From NCBI RefSeq assembly GCF_001889525.1, contig NZ_CP018192.1, positions 1,375,493 through 1,439,492 on the forward strand: 64,000 nucleotides of DNA. Direction: 5' to 3'. The notes under the pieces were generated by a model that saw only the letters and a program-made list of their open reading frames with translations, was not told the origin of the DNA and did not search any database. The stretch is from Granulibacter bethesdensis. Its GTDB lineage: Bacteria > Pseudomonadota > Alphaproteobacteria > Acetobacterales > Acetobacteraceae. This document shows positions 1-7,499 of this stretch, piece by piece (the stretch's first letter is position 1; each line of letters opens with the position of its first letter). The translations under genes were made by a program, and so were the position numbers.

Positions 1-1
1 T

Positions 2-145
2 GATGCTGCAGGTTCGATTCCCATCCCCTCCGTCTGGGCGCGGTGGGGTTACGGCACCGATGCAATGGGGGCAGCCGCCACGGCGATTGCTGAACGGTTT
101 TCCGACCTGCCTGATCTACTTGAAAGCCTTATACCAGCTTCCTAA
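2..145 (+). CDS. HAD-family phosphatase, C-terminal end (partial)
   Basis: Only the last 47 residues are inside the window; the start lies to the left. The readable end contains a proline/serine stretch followed by VWARWGYG and then an alanine-rich helix ending in a DLPDLLESL-type segment. This resembles the final part of phosphoglycolate phosphatase-like HAD hydrolases (Gph family), where a WGYG motif precedes a helix that closes the Rossmann core. The catalytic DxD motif is outside the window, so the substrate cannot be judged. The stop codon overlaps the stop of the convergent DUF3108 gene by four bases. Confidence 0.6.
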   Translation, partial: DAAGSIPIPSVWARWGYGTDAMGAAATAIAERFSDLPDLLESLIPAS

Positions 146-1107
146 TCCGGCAGCGTGCTGATGCTGTCCAGGTAGAAAGTGATGCTCCCCATCCAGCGCG
201 ACTTCACATCATCAAAGCGCATGCGGATAGGAAAGACCTGGGCTGGCCCTGCCGGTCCCAGCCATGCCGTTGCATGCCATGGTCTGGATGCGGGACTACC
301 CGCCCCCTCTACGGCCTGTTTCTGCCCCACGATATCGCACCGCATGGTCTGAACCGGTTTTACTTCATCGCTGACAGGGGAAAGCAGCTGATCTTTACCG
401 CTCAGTGTAGAATGAATTGTTGCCATACGCCGGCCATCGAAAATAGTGGCGGTTCCAGCACAGCCCCCGGACAAAGCCGCATGATGCGTCAAGGCGACCA
501 TCGCGCTGAGACTGTCCAGCGCGATATTCTTGAACGGGAACGTGGAAATCTTATGGACTGCCTCCTCAGGCCCCAGCCTGATTCCGCTCGGCTGTCCCTT
601 GCGATAGAGAACCTCTGTCACGCTCTGCCGTCCGTTAACGGAACCGGTGCTGAGAAACAGGGATGGCACAGGGGAGCCATCCTGCCAGTCTCCCGCGGCC
701 TCCGTGATCGACCAGGTGGAGCGTATCCATTGCAGGATTCCCGCCGTCCTGGATTCCAGCAATACGTGATAATGCGTGTCATTCCAGACCACCCGTACGG
801 TCACATCCGCAACGTGCAGCCCTCTGGCATAGGCATGGTAGGTGGCAATGACGGCTGTGTTGGCAGATGGCTCGTCGGCCTCGATATGGTCGGGCAAGCG
901 AACCGGCATATGAGCCAACTGGACCCCAGAGGGAGATATCGAGGGAGATATATCGGGTGACAGATTATGGGATACTTCCTGCGGTCCTGCCTGACCGGCT
1001 TTCGTCTGGGCCATCCCATGACCTGCCAGAACGCAGTATCCCGCAATGATCACAGTTGCGAGGCATACCCCGTTTACGGCAGCCCCTGATTTATGAACCG
1101 GTTCCAT
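142..1107 (-). CDS. DUF3108 domain-containing periplasmic protein
   Basis: A 321-residue protein with a hydrophobic N-terminal segment at about residues 12-33 that looks like a signal peptide ending near AQA-type small residues. A Ser/Pro-rich linker follows (about 45-65), then a beta-rich body. Features of DUF3108 proteins are visible: an early ATYHAYARGLHVADV strand pair, a central DALSAMVALTHH-like helix, one disulfide-capable Cys near the middle and another after it, and a terminal segment describing amphipathic strands. The family is found in the envelope of many proteobacteria and its molecular function is not established. The gene appears monocistronic, with tRNA-Val upstream on the other strand. 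Confidence 0.7.
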   Translation of the reverse strand: MEPVHKSGAAVNGVCLATVIIAGYCVLAGHGMAQTKAGQAGPQEVSHNLSPDISPSISPSGVQLAHMPVRLPDHIEADEPSANTAVIATYHAYARGLHVADVTVRVVWNDTHYHVLLESRTAGILQWIRSTWSITEAAGDWQDGSPVPSLFLSTGSVNGRQSVTEVLYRKGQPSGIRLGPEEAVHKISTFPFKNIALDSLSAMVALTHHAALSGGCAGTATIFDGRRMATIHSTLSGKDQLLSPVSDEVKPVQTMRCDIVGQKQAVEGAGSPASRPWHATAWLGPAGPAQVFPIRMRFDDVKSRWMGSITFYLDSISTLPD

Positions 1108-1226
1108 GATTCTGCCCCATTCTCCGTGATCTGTGAAAATACGGCTGCCACAATTTCAGCGACCCTGAACTGAAAGATACCGCTCGGAAAAAAACCTTTG
1201 TCCGTCAAATCTCCTGAAAGGAGGGC

Positions 1227-1254
1227 TTGCCACCATCCGTATTCCGTCATAGAA
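1227..1254 (+). promoter_or_regulatory. possible promoter of tRNA-Val
   Basis: TTGCCA (1227-1232) and ATAGAA (1249-1254) are 16 bases apart and end 15 bases before the tRNA 5' end. The hexamers match the sigma-70 consensus only partly, so this is a positional inference. Confidence 0.3.
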
Positions 1255-1268
1255 CGCGCCCATCGGAT

Positions 1269-1343
1269 GGGCGCGTAGCTCAGCGGGAGAGCATCGCCTT
1301 CACACGGCGGGGGTCACAGGTTCAATCCCTGTCGCGCCCACCA
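1269..1343 (+). tRNA. tRNA-Val (anticodon CAC)
   Basis: A full cloverleaf folds by eye. The acceptor stem GGGCGCG (1269-1275) pairs with CGCGCCC (1333-1339), followed by discriminator A and an encoded CCA (1341-1343). The D arm is GCUC/GAGC. The anticodon stem UCGCC/GGCGG carries the loop UUCACAC, giving anticodon CAC, which reads valine GUG. The T arm has stem ACAGG/CCUGU with a TTCAATC loop. No integrase or duplicated 3' end is next to it, so there is no sign of use as an attachment site. Confidence 0.96.
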
Positions 1344-1430
1344 TCCTTTACCAGTCAGCCTAGTGGCAAAATCCTTAAAACACAAGAATGAACGGCACCT
1401 TGTGACAATCGTGCGAAATCATTCCATCGG

Positions 1431-1964
1431 TTAATCACGGCTGGCGGAATGACCGAATCTGTCATTCAGCCTGAACCATGCGATCTGATTAATCTGATCC
1501 AGCGCCTCCTGCCTTTCCTCCCTCTCGGTCCTGCTCAGACGCGCTTTCATCGCGGCGATAATGCTGTCGGGACCATGCCCCCTCACCGCGATGATAAAGG
1601 GATAACCGAAGCGTTCACGATAGGCCCGGTTAAGTGTCATCAGACTATGCCGGCGCGCATCGTCGCACTCATCAAGTCCGGCCGCGTGCTGTTCGTAACG
1701 TGATTCAGGGGTCAACTGCATTGCCCTGTCAGGCGCCAGTTCCGGATGGGCGTGGATCAGGGAAAGCTGTAATGGCGGATCAGCGCTGTCCACAGCCTGC
1801 GCCAGTGCTGTATGCAGGCTTTGGATATCCCCAAAAGGCTTTGTCCGCCAAGCATGTTCGGCAACCCATGGCGAGCTTTCGTAAATTCCTTCCAGCATCG
1901 CCATAAATTCTTCCCGTGGCATATTTCTGCTGAACGGCCAGCAGGGCTGACGGTTTCCATCCAT
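1431..1964 (-). CDS. uraD: 2-oxo-4-hydroxy-4-carboxy-5-ureidoimidazoline decarboxylase
   Basis: Last enzyme of the three-step route from urate to S-allantoin: it decarboxylates OHCU stereoselectively. The 177-residue length is normal for the family. The signature HPELA is at residues 73-77 and contains the presumed catalytic His, followed by the EQHAAGLDE helix and the FGYPFIIAVRG core strand, all typical of OHCU decarboxylases. The start at 1964 has only a distant GAGGG upstream. It is divergent from uraH and puuD, whose products perform the two preceding steps, so the three genes form one functional cluster although they are on two strands. Confidence 0.93.
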   Translation of the reverse strand: MDGNRQPCWPFSRNMPREEFMAMLEGIYESSPWVAEHAWRTKPFGDIQSLHTALAQAVDSADPPLQLSLIHAHPELAPDRAMQLTPESRYEQHAAGLDECDDARRHSLMTLNRAYRERFGYPFIIAVRGHGPDSIIAAMKARLSRTEREERQEALDQINQIAWFRLNDRFGHSASRD

Positions 1965-2095
1965 GATGCATCATTCCCTCTCTTGGCAGAGCATCCGCCA
2001 GCCTGCGATGCTGGCGACCCATCTGGCGACCAATCTGGCAGCCCATGACAAGACATCATTAAAGCCGTCCATCACCAGCAGGCAAAGGCATCTGA

Positions 2096-2443
2096 ATGGG
2101 ACAACTTACCACGCATGTTCTCGATACGGCGCGGGGCGTGCCTGCCGCGGGGATTCAGGTGCGGCTTTATCGCCAGGGAGAGCCTGACCCCCTGATCATG
2201 ACAATCACCAACAGCGATGGTCGCTGTGACGCGCCGCTGTTGCAGGGAGCAGCCCTGATTGCCGGACGCTATGAACTTGCTTTCGATGTAGGAGCCTATT
2301 TCGCTGCCCAGGATTCCTCCCTGCCGGATCCGCCATTTCTGGAGACCGTGCGTCTGGCGGTCGGGCTTTCTGACCCGTCCGCGCATTATCATGTGCCGCT
2401 GCTGGTCTCCCCATGGGGATACACCACCTATCGGGGCAGTTGA
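2096..2443 (+). CDS. uraH: 5-hydroxyisourate hydrolase
   Basis: Transthyretin-like enzyme that opens the ring of 5-hydroxyisourate to give OHCU. The protein has 115 residues, the usual size of bacterial HIU hydrolases. The diagnostic pieces are all present: THVLDTARGVPA at the N terminus (catalytic His near residue 7), an Arg at about residue 43 in a DGRC turn, the HYHVPLLVSP strand, and the C-terminal tetrapeptide YRGS. An AAAGG Shine-Dalgarno lies about 8 bases before the ATG. puuD starts three bases after its stop, so the two are probably translationally coupled. Confidence 0.95.
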   Translation: MGQLTTHVLDTARGVPAAGIQVRLYRQGEPDPLIMTITNSDGRCDAPLLQGAALIAGRYELAFDVGAYFAAQDSSLPDPPFLETVRLAVGLSDPSAHYHVPLLVSPWGYTTYRGS

Positions 2444-2446
2444 GCG

Positions 2447-3643
2447 ATGAACCTGCTTTTTTCTTATTTCGGCAGCTGGCTGGAACTGCTTTTACGCTGG
2501 TTTCATGTAGTGGCCGGCATCGCGTGGATCGGTGAGTCGTTCTATTTCGTGATGCTGGATCGTGGTCTGCGGCCCCCTCCTGCCGATGCGGCATCACGTG
2601 GCGTGGCTGGAGAGCAATGGGCTGTGCATGGTGGCGGATTCTACCATATGCAACGCTATCGCATTGCGCCGCCTGATCTGCCGCAGGAGCTGCACTGGTC
2701 AAAATGGAAAGCCTACGCCACCTGGCTGAGCGGTTTCGCGCTGCTCAGCGCGCTCTATCTGGCCCAACCGGGGTTATATCTGGTTGATCCCGATGTGATG
2801 GCGCTGCCGCCTTATGGTGCATCGGTGCTGGCGATCGGATTTCTGATCGTGGGATGGGGTATCTACGACGGTTTGTGCCGTTTGCTGGGTGCGCGTGATG
2901 TCGCTCTTTCCATAGCAGTGGGGCTGTTCGTCATCGGTGCCTCCTGGGTAGGAACCCATCTTTTCTCAGGCCGCGCCGCTTTCCTGATCATCGGAGCAAT
3001 GCTCGCCACCATTATGACGGCCAATGTGCTGATGGTGATTATCCCCGGCCAGAAAACCATGGTTACCGCCATGATGCGCGGAGAAACACCTGATCCCGAA
3101 CCGGGACGCAGAGGGCGGCAGAGATCGGTTCACAATACCTATTTTACCTTGCCGGTCGTTTTTACGATGATCAGCAATCACTACGCTTTCACCTTCGCGG
3201 ATCATGACCGGTGGATCATGCTCTGTGCCATCATGCTGGCCGGTGCGCTGACAAGACAGTTTTTCGTCGCTTGGCACGAAGGGCGGCGCGTCTGGGCGTT
3301 GCCTGTCTCCGCCACGGTTATCATGGCAGCGTTGATTGTATGGAGAGCACCGTATCCCCTCCATACTACCGCAGAAAACAGGGCTACCGCCCCCTCGTTT
3401 TCCCGGATTATGACCATTGTGCAGAACCGCTGCACGCCATGCCACTCCGCTCATCCCACATTGATGGAAAGTGCTCCGTCTGGTCTGGCGCTTGATACGG
3501 CCGATGCCATCATGGCCAACGCGTTGCGCATTCAGCAGCAAGCCTCTGTGCTGAAAACCATGCCGCTGGGTAATGCCACCCATATGACCGAGGAAGAGCG
3601 ATCCGCCATGACACGCTGGGTCGAAAGCATGGCTCACCCTTGA
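2447..3643 (+). CDS. puuD: urate hydroxylase PuuD (membrane urate oxidase with c-type haem domain)
   Basis: First step of urate breakdown. PuuD-family proteins oxidise urate to 5-hydroxyisourate and pass electrons to a fused cytochrome c rather than simply making peroxide as cofactor-free uricase does. Residues 1-300 hold about eight hydrophobic membrane segments, beginning with the HVVAGIAWIGESFYF signature of the DUF989 region. Residues from about 315 form a small cytochrome c domain with one CTPCH haem motif at 329-333 and a candidate Met axial ligand in the TMPLGN segment. The gene follows uraH after three bases. The downstream gene is convergent, and the two stops are 12 bases apart. Confidence 0.92.
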   Translation: MNLLFSYFGSWLELLLRWFHVVAGIAWIGESFYFVMLDRGLRPPPADAASRGVAGEQWAVHGGGFYHMQRYRIAPPDLPQELHWSKWKAYATWLSGFALLSALYLAQPGLYLVDPDVMALPPYGASVLAIGFLIVGWGIYDGLCRLLGARDVALSIAVGLFVIGASWVGTHLFSGRAAFLIIGAMLATIMTANVLMVIIPGQKTMVTAMMRGETPDPEPGRRGRQRSVHNTYFTLPVVFTMISNHYAFTFADHDRWIMLCAIMLAGALTRQFFVAWHEGRRVWALPVSATVIMAALIVWRAPYPLHTTAENRATAPSFSRIMTIVQNRCTPCHSAHPTLMESAPSGLALDTADAIMANALRIQQQASVLKTMPLGNATHMTEEERSAMTRWVESMAHP

Positions 3644-3655
3644 CGAACAAAAAGC

Positions 3656-4273
3656 TCAGATACTCTGCCGGCCTGCTGAACCGTGATGCACCCGGTCAGC
3701 CGTCACCGCCCGACTGCCATGAGCATGTCCGGATGCACAGAAAGGAAAGAAATCTTTCGGCAGCACAATACAGGCCGTCTGCCTCAACCCGACCAGACTG
3801 CTGGCGGGGCTGACCCCGGTGGCCGATCCAGCCCCCCAGAGCGCAAGCGCCACGATCAGCGGCTCAAATGCCGACCCGGTGCGACAGAGCGGCAAGGCCC
3901 AGGTGCCTTTCAGCGGCCAACCCAGCCGCAATCCGGCAGGAGTGAGCAGATCAGCCGCCAGATGCGACAGATACCCGGTTACCAAAGGATCAATGATGGT
4001 CCGGGAAAGCCGCGAATGCTGCATAGCCCAGCCGCAAGCGATGATTGCCAGCAGGGAATGGGTCACGCCACGATGGCCGAAAGCCTTGCTCAACGCGATC
4101 GACAGACCACCCAGACGCTGGCCAACCCATGATTTCGGGTGATCCACATCCGGCAACAACGCACCAACCACAGCCAGCGCCAACCCCGTCGCATCGGCGG
4201 GGGGAAGACCCAGCTTCGGCGCGACGATCAGCCACGCTGCCGCGCCAAGCGCCACGTGGGAGCCAGCCATCAT
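3656..4273 (-). CDS. YdjM-like membrane-bound metal-dependent hydrolase (DUF457)
   Basis: About 205 residues if translation starts at the double ATG near 4273; an in-frame upstream extension to 4309 looks non-native. The body is hydrophobic with about four to five membrane helices. It carries the family motifs: an N-terminal GSHVALGAAAW helix, LPDVDHP after the second helix, and GHRGVTHS, whose His and Asp residues are the presumed metal ligands. E. coli YdjM is the best known relative, but no substrate has been demonstrated for the family. The C-terminal 50 residues are poorly conserved and cannot be assigned. The gene is divergent from sthA. Confidence 0.72.
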   Translation of the reverse strand: MMAGSHVALGAAAWLIVAPKLGLPPADATGLALAVVGALLPDVDHPKSWVGQRLGGLSIALSKAFGHRGVTHSLLAIIACGWAMQHSRLSRTIIDPLVTGYLSHLAADLLTPAGLRLGWPLKGTWALPLCRTGSAFEPLIVALALWGAGSATGVSPASSLVGLRQTACIVLPKDFFPFCASGHAHGSRAVTADRVHHGSAGRQSI

Positions 4274-4305
4274 CGCGAAACGCCCGTGTCTACAAACGGA
4301 TACTA

Positions 4306-4317
4306 TCACTAAAGTGA
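4306..4317. promoter_or_regulatory. inverted repeat in the ydjM-like/sthA divergent intergenic region
   Basis: TCACT (4306-4310), two bases, then AGTGA (4313-4317) form a perfect short dyad in the AT-rich gap between the divergent genes. It lies 33 bases upstream of the ydjM-like start. Its position suits an operator, but the regulator is unknown and a dyad this short may arise by chance. Confidence 0.3.
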
Positions 4318-4454
4318 GAGAATCGGCTCCACAAGCTTGATTCTGAATAATTTTTTAAACCTTGTGCCAGTCGGTTCCCCTGCTGGCAGAAAACTGGAAA
4401 GAATACACTCCGGATCAGGCAACACTTTTATCAAAAAGGCGGGACATTCTTCGT

Positions 4455-5945
4455 ATGGTGAGTCTCGATAATTCAGACACCCTTTCGACCGATCAGATTT
4501 ACGATCTGATCGTCATTGGCAGCGGCCCCGCCGGGCGCAGAGCGGCCATTCAGGCTGCCAAGCTCGGCCATACCGTGCTGGTGGTAGAGCGAGGCCAAAA
4601 AGTAGGTGGGGTTTCGGTCCATACCGGCACGATCCCCTCCAAAACCCTGAGGGAAACTGTTCTCAATCTGTCCGGCTGGAGGGAACGGGGATTTTACGGT
4701 CGTGCCTATCGGGTCAAAAAGGATATCGAAGCCGATGACCTGATGAACCGTCTGCACATCACACTGTCGCATGAGGTGGATGTGCTGGAGCACCAATTCT
4801 CTCGCAACCGCGTCCGTACCATCCATGGCGTGGCACACTTTCTGGACCGGGAGCATGTCGAGATAACAACCGCCCCGGACATAAGCTTTGTAGCCCGGGC
4901 GGCCCGCATTCTTATTGCAGTCGGCACCGTACCGCATCGGCCTGACAATATTCCATTCGATGGAAGGACGGTTCTCGATAGCGACGAAATCATCTCTATC
5001 CCTACCCTGCCTCGCAGTCTGACGGTTATCGGAGCTGGCGTCATCGGCGTTGAATACGCAACGATTTTCCATGCGCTGGATATCAAGGTCACGCTGGTTG
5101 AGCCTCGTAAGACAATCCTGGATTTCATCGACAGCGAATTGGTGGATGACTTTCTGCATCAACTCCGTGATTCCGGCATGACGATCCGCCTCGGCTCGGC
5201 AGTCGAAGGGATTGCCTTCGAAAACGATCATCCGGTCACGCTTCTCGAAGGCGGCAGGCGTCTCCCCTCCGACATGGTGCTCTATGCAGCCGGTCGAAGT
5301 GGCGCCGTCGAAGGACTGGGACTGGAAACCATCGGGCTGGTCCCGGACAAGCGTGGACGTCTGAGCGTCAATCCACAGACAATGGAAACATCCATTCCTG
5401 GTATTTATGCAGCCGGTGACATTATCGGTTTCCCCAGCCTTGCCTCCACCTCCATGGAGCAGGGGCGCATTGCCGCCTGTCATGCTTTCGATGCGCCCTC
5501 ACCGCCTGCTCCGGACTATTTCCCCTACGGCATCTATTCCGTGCCGGAAATGTCCACGGTCGGATTGACCGAGGAACAGGTCAAGGAACGGCATATTCCT
5601 TATGAATGCGGGATTGCCCGCTTCAGGGAGACCTCCCGCGGGCATATCATGGGCCTTTCCAACGGCCTCATGAAGATGATCTTCTCCCTCAAAACCCGCC
5701 GCCTGCTGGGTGTACATATCGTAGGGGAAGGTGCGACGGAGCTGATCCATATCGGGCAGGCCGTGCTGAACCTGCATGGCACGCTGGATTACTTCATCGA
5801 CAACACGTTCAATTATCCGACCCTTGCAGAAGCCTACAAGATCGCTGCGCTGGATGCCTGGAACCGCATGGCCTATGAAGCACCCTTGCCTACAGCCCCG
5901 CTTCCGGCTGATCCAGTGCTGGGAGTGCCCAGCACCACGGCCTGA
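4455..5945 (+). CDS. sthA: soluble pyridine nucleotide transhydrogenase (Si-specific)
   Basis: Flavoprotein that equilibrates NADPH with NAD+ in the cytoplasm. It has 496 residues from the ATG at 4455; an in-frame TTG at 4362 would add a 31-residue tail unlike the family. The FAD Rossmann motif VIGSGPAG is at about residues 20-27. The signature GTIPSKTLRE follows, then a second dinucleotide fold VIGAGVIGVEYA, the AAGDIIG FAD-binding strand and a C-terminal dimerisation domain ending in NYPTLAEAYKIAA. Both redox cysteines of the related dihydrolipoamide dehydrogenases are absent, as expected for a transhydrogenase. A strong terminator follows eight bases after the stop. Confidence 0.88.
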   Translation: MVSLDNSDTLSTDQIYDLIVIGSGPAGRRAAIQAAKLGHTVLVVERGQKVGGVSVHTGTIPSKTLRETVLNLSGWRERGFYGRAYRVKKDIEADDLMNRLHITLSHEVDVLEHQFSRNRVRTIHGVAHFLDREHVEITTAPDISFVARAARILIAVGTVPHRPDNIPFDGRTVLDSDEIISIPTLPRSLTVIGAGVIGVEYATIFHALDIKVTLVEPRKTILDFIDSELVDDFLHQLRDSGMTIRLGSAVEGIAFENDHPVTLLEGGRRLPSDMVLYAAGRSGAVEGLGLETIGLVPDKRGRLSVNPQTMETSIPGIYAAGDIIGFPSLASTSMEQGRIAACHAFDAPSPPAPDYFPYGIYSVPEMSTVGLTEEQVKERHIPYECGIARFRETSRGHIMGLSNGLMKMIFSLKTRRLLGVHIVGEGATELIHIGQAVLNLHGTLDYFIDNTFNYPTLAEAYKIAALDAWNRMAYEAPLPTAPLPADPVLGVPSTTA

Positions 5946-5953
5946 AAACACAA

Positions 5954-5991
5954 AAGACGGTCACATCCAGCTTGGCGGGCGTGACCGTCTT
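5954..5991. terminator. bidirectional terminator between sthA and yajC
   Basis: An 11-bp perfect stem, AAGACGGTCAC (5954-5964) with GTGACCGTCTT (5981-5991), sits between the convergent sthA and yajC stops. It is flanked by AT-rich sequence on both sides (ATTTG after it, AACACAA before it), so it can serve both genes. Confidence 0.8.
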
Positions 5992-6037
5992 ATTTGATCC
6001 GACACTGATAGTGACGGGATTATCCGTCTGTCATCAA

Positions 6038-6400
6038 TCAGCCAGCCTTGGAAGCAGGTTTCGTATCATTAGCCGCCTGTGGATTGACGACGCTGGCGAT
6101 AGTATCGCGCAGCACAATCACTTTGACATTCGGCGCAATCTCGACCTCGATTTCAGGAGTACCATCGGTGGCCTTGACCACACGTCCGACAATACCGCCC
6201 GATGTTACAACCTGATCGCCGCGCTTAAGGCCGGCAAGAATGGCTTTCAACTTCTTTGCCTGCTGCTGCTGAGGGCGAATGAGCAAAAAATAGAACACGC
6301 CAAATACTAGCAGTAGCGGCAGATACTGCATCATCTCGGTGGTGCCGACGCCTCCGACAGACTGGGCGAAGGCCGGGGTGATCAAGTTTGGAAACATCAT
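6038..6400 (-). CDS. yajC: preprotein translocase subunit YajC
   Basis: Small single-pass membrane protein that associates with SecDF at the SecYEG translocon. It has 120 residues. The one transmembrane helix, about residues 24-42 (YLPLLLVFGVFYFLLIRP), is followed at once by the family signature RPQQQQAKK and a cytoplasmic domain with GDQVVTSGGIVGRV. Unlike in many alphaproteobacteria, secD and secF are not downstream: the next thing in its direction is a terminator. It is divergent from the DUF815 ATPase gene. Confidence 0.93.
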   Translation of the reverse strand: MMFPNLITPAFAQSVGGVGTTEMMQYLPLLLVFGVFYFLLIRPQQQQAKKLKAILAGLKRGDQVVTSGGIVGRVVKATDGTPEIEVEIAPNVKVIVLRDTIASVVNPQAANDTKPASKAG

Positions 6401-6594
6401 ATATACCTTGATGATGGGGCAAAGGCAGGTAAAGACACGGCCTGAACCGCAACCGGCCGGTGCCGCACCATAAATTCTGCTCCCGCTCGCTTCAAGGCCG
6501 CTTTCTCACAGCGCCGCTATGCCTGACCGCTGCAGCGGGCTTCACCCTACACCCGAAATCCGGTGATATACAGCCTGTGTCTTCAGAGGGATTG

Positions 6595-7488
6595 ATGATG
6601 ACATCTTTCAGCCCACAGGATTCCGCCAACCTGCACCGCATTGTCGAAGCTCTGGAGCGTATGGCTCCGCCCCCGCCCCGGCTCCCTTCCTTGCGGGATG
6701 CGGACGCTTTCGTATGGGAGCCTGCGGAAAATTATCTCCTGCCGGTTCCAGCCGTCGCATATGTGTCAATCGGCCTGCTGCAGGGCGTGGAACGACAGCA
6801 ACAGATCCTGCTGGATAACACGCTGCGTTTCTCCAGAGGGCTGCCAGCCAATAACGCCATGCTGTGGGGTGCACGGGGGATGGGCAAATCCTCCCTCGTC
6901 AAAGCGGCTCATGCAGAAGCCAATCACCAGCACCCCGGTAGTCTTGCCCTGATCGAAATCGCCCGGGAAGACATTGCGACCCTGCCGACCCTTCTGCGTC
7001 TGCTGCGTCATCCCGCTATCGGCAACCCGAGACAGTGCCTGATTTTCTGTGATGATCTTTCTTTTGAAAAAGAAGATGCCGATTACAAGGCGCTGAAATC
7101 GGTTCTGGATGGCGGCATTGAAGGAAGACCGGCCAACATTCTGTTCTATGCGACCAGCAATCGCCGTCATCTCATGCCACGAGACATGATCGAAAATGAG
7201 CGGTCGACCGCCATTCACGCCTCCGAGGCAACGGAAGAAAAAGTATCACTCTCCGATCGTTTCGGATTATGGCTGGGCTTTCATAATGCCGATCAGGATA
7301 CGTTCCTGCGCATGGTGGATCAGTATGCCGCCAGGCTGAGCCTGCCGGTCGAGATGCAGACACTGCATGAAGATGCGCTGGAATGGGCTGTCACACGGGG
7401 TGCACGTTCAGGTCGTGTCGCCTGGCAGTTCATTCAGGATCTGGCCGGGCGGCTGGGCGTGGTCATCACCCAGGATGCGCTGCGGTAA
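6595..7488 (+). CDS. DUF815 family ATP-binding protein
   Basis: A 297-residue AAA-type P-loop protein. The start at ATG 6595 is chosen because AGAGGG (6585-6590) sits just upstream; the in-frame extension to 6460 has no ribosome site. Walker A GARGMGKSS is near residues 92-100, Walker B is LIFCDDLSFE, and a sensor-like YATSNRRHLMPRDM segment follows, all characteristic of DUF815. The C-terminal part contains the ALEWAVTRGARSGRVAWQF helix. The biological role is not established; members are predicted ATPases often found near yajC or murein genes in alphaproteobacteria. It is convergent with the M48 peptidase gene, 12 bases apart. Confidence 0.8.
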   Translation: MMTSFSPQDSANLHRIVEALERMAPPPPRLPSLRDADAFVWEPAENYLLPVPAVAYVSIGLLQGVERQQQILLDNTLRFSRGLPANNAMLWGARGMGKSSLVKAAHAEANHQHPGSLALIEIAREDIATLPTLLRLLRHPAIGNPRQCLIFCDDLSFEKEDADYKALKSVLDGGIEGRPANILFYATSNRRHLMPRDMIENERSTAIHASEATEEKVSLSDRFGLWLGFHNADQDTFLRMVDQYAARLSLPVEMQTLHEDALEWAVTRGARSGRVAWQFIQDLAGRLGVVITQDALR

Positions 7489-7499
7489 ACGCCGCCGGA

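Noticed and set aside
1269-1343. tRNA-Val as an integration site
   Set aside because: No integrase, direct repeat of the tRNA 3' end or composition change on either side.
4473-5483. A 336-codon minus-strand frame opposite sthA
   Set aside because: Antisense shadow; sthA has intact FAD and NAD motifs.
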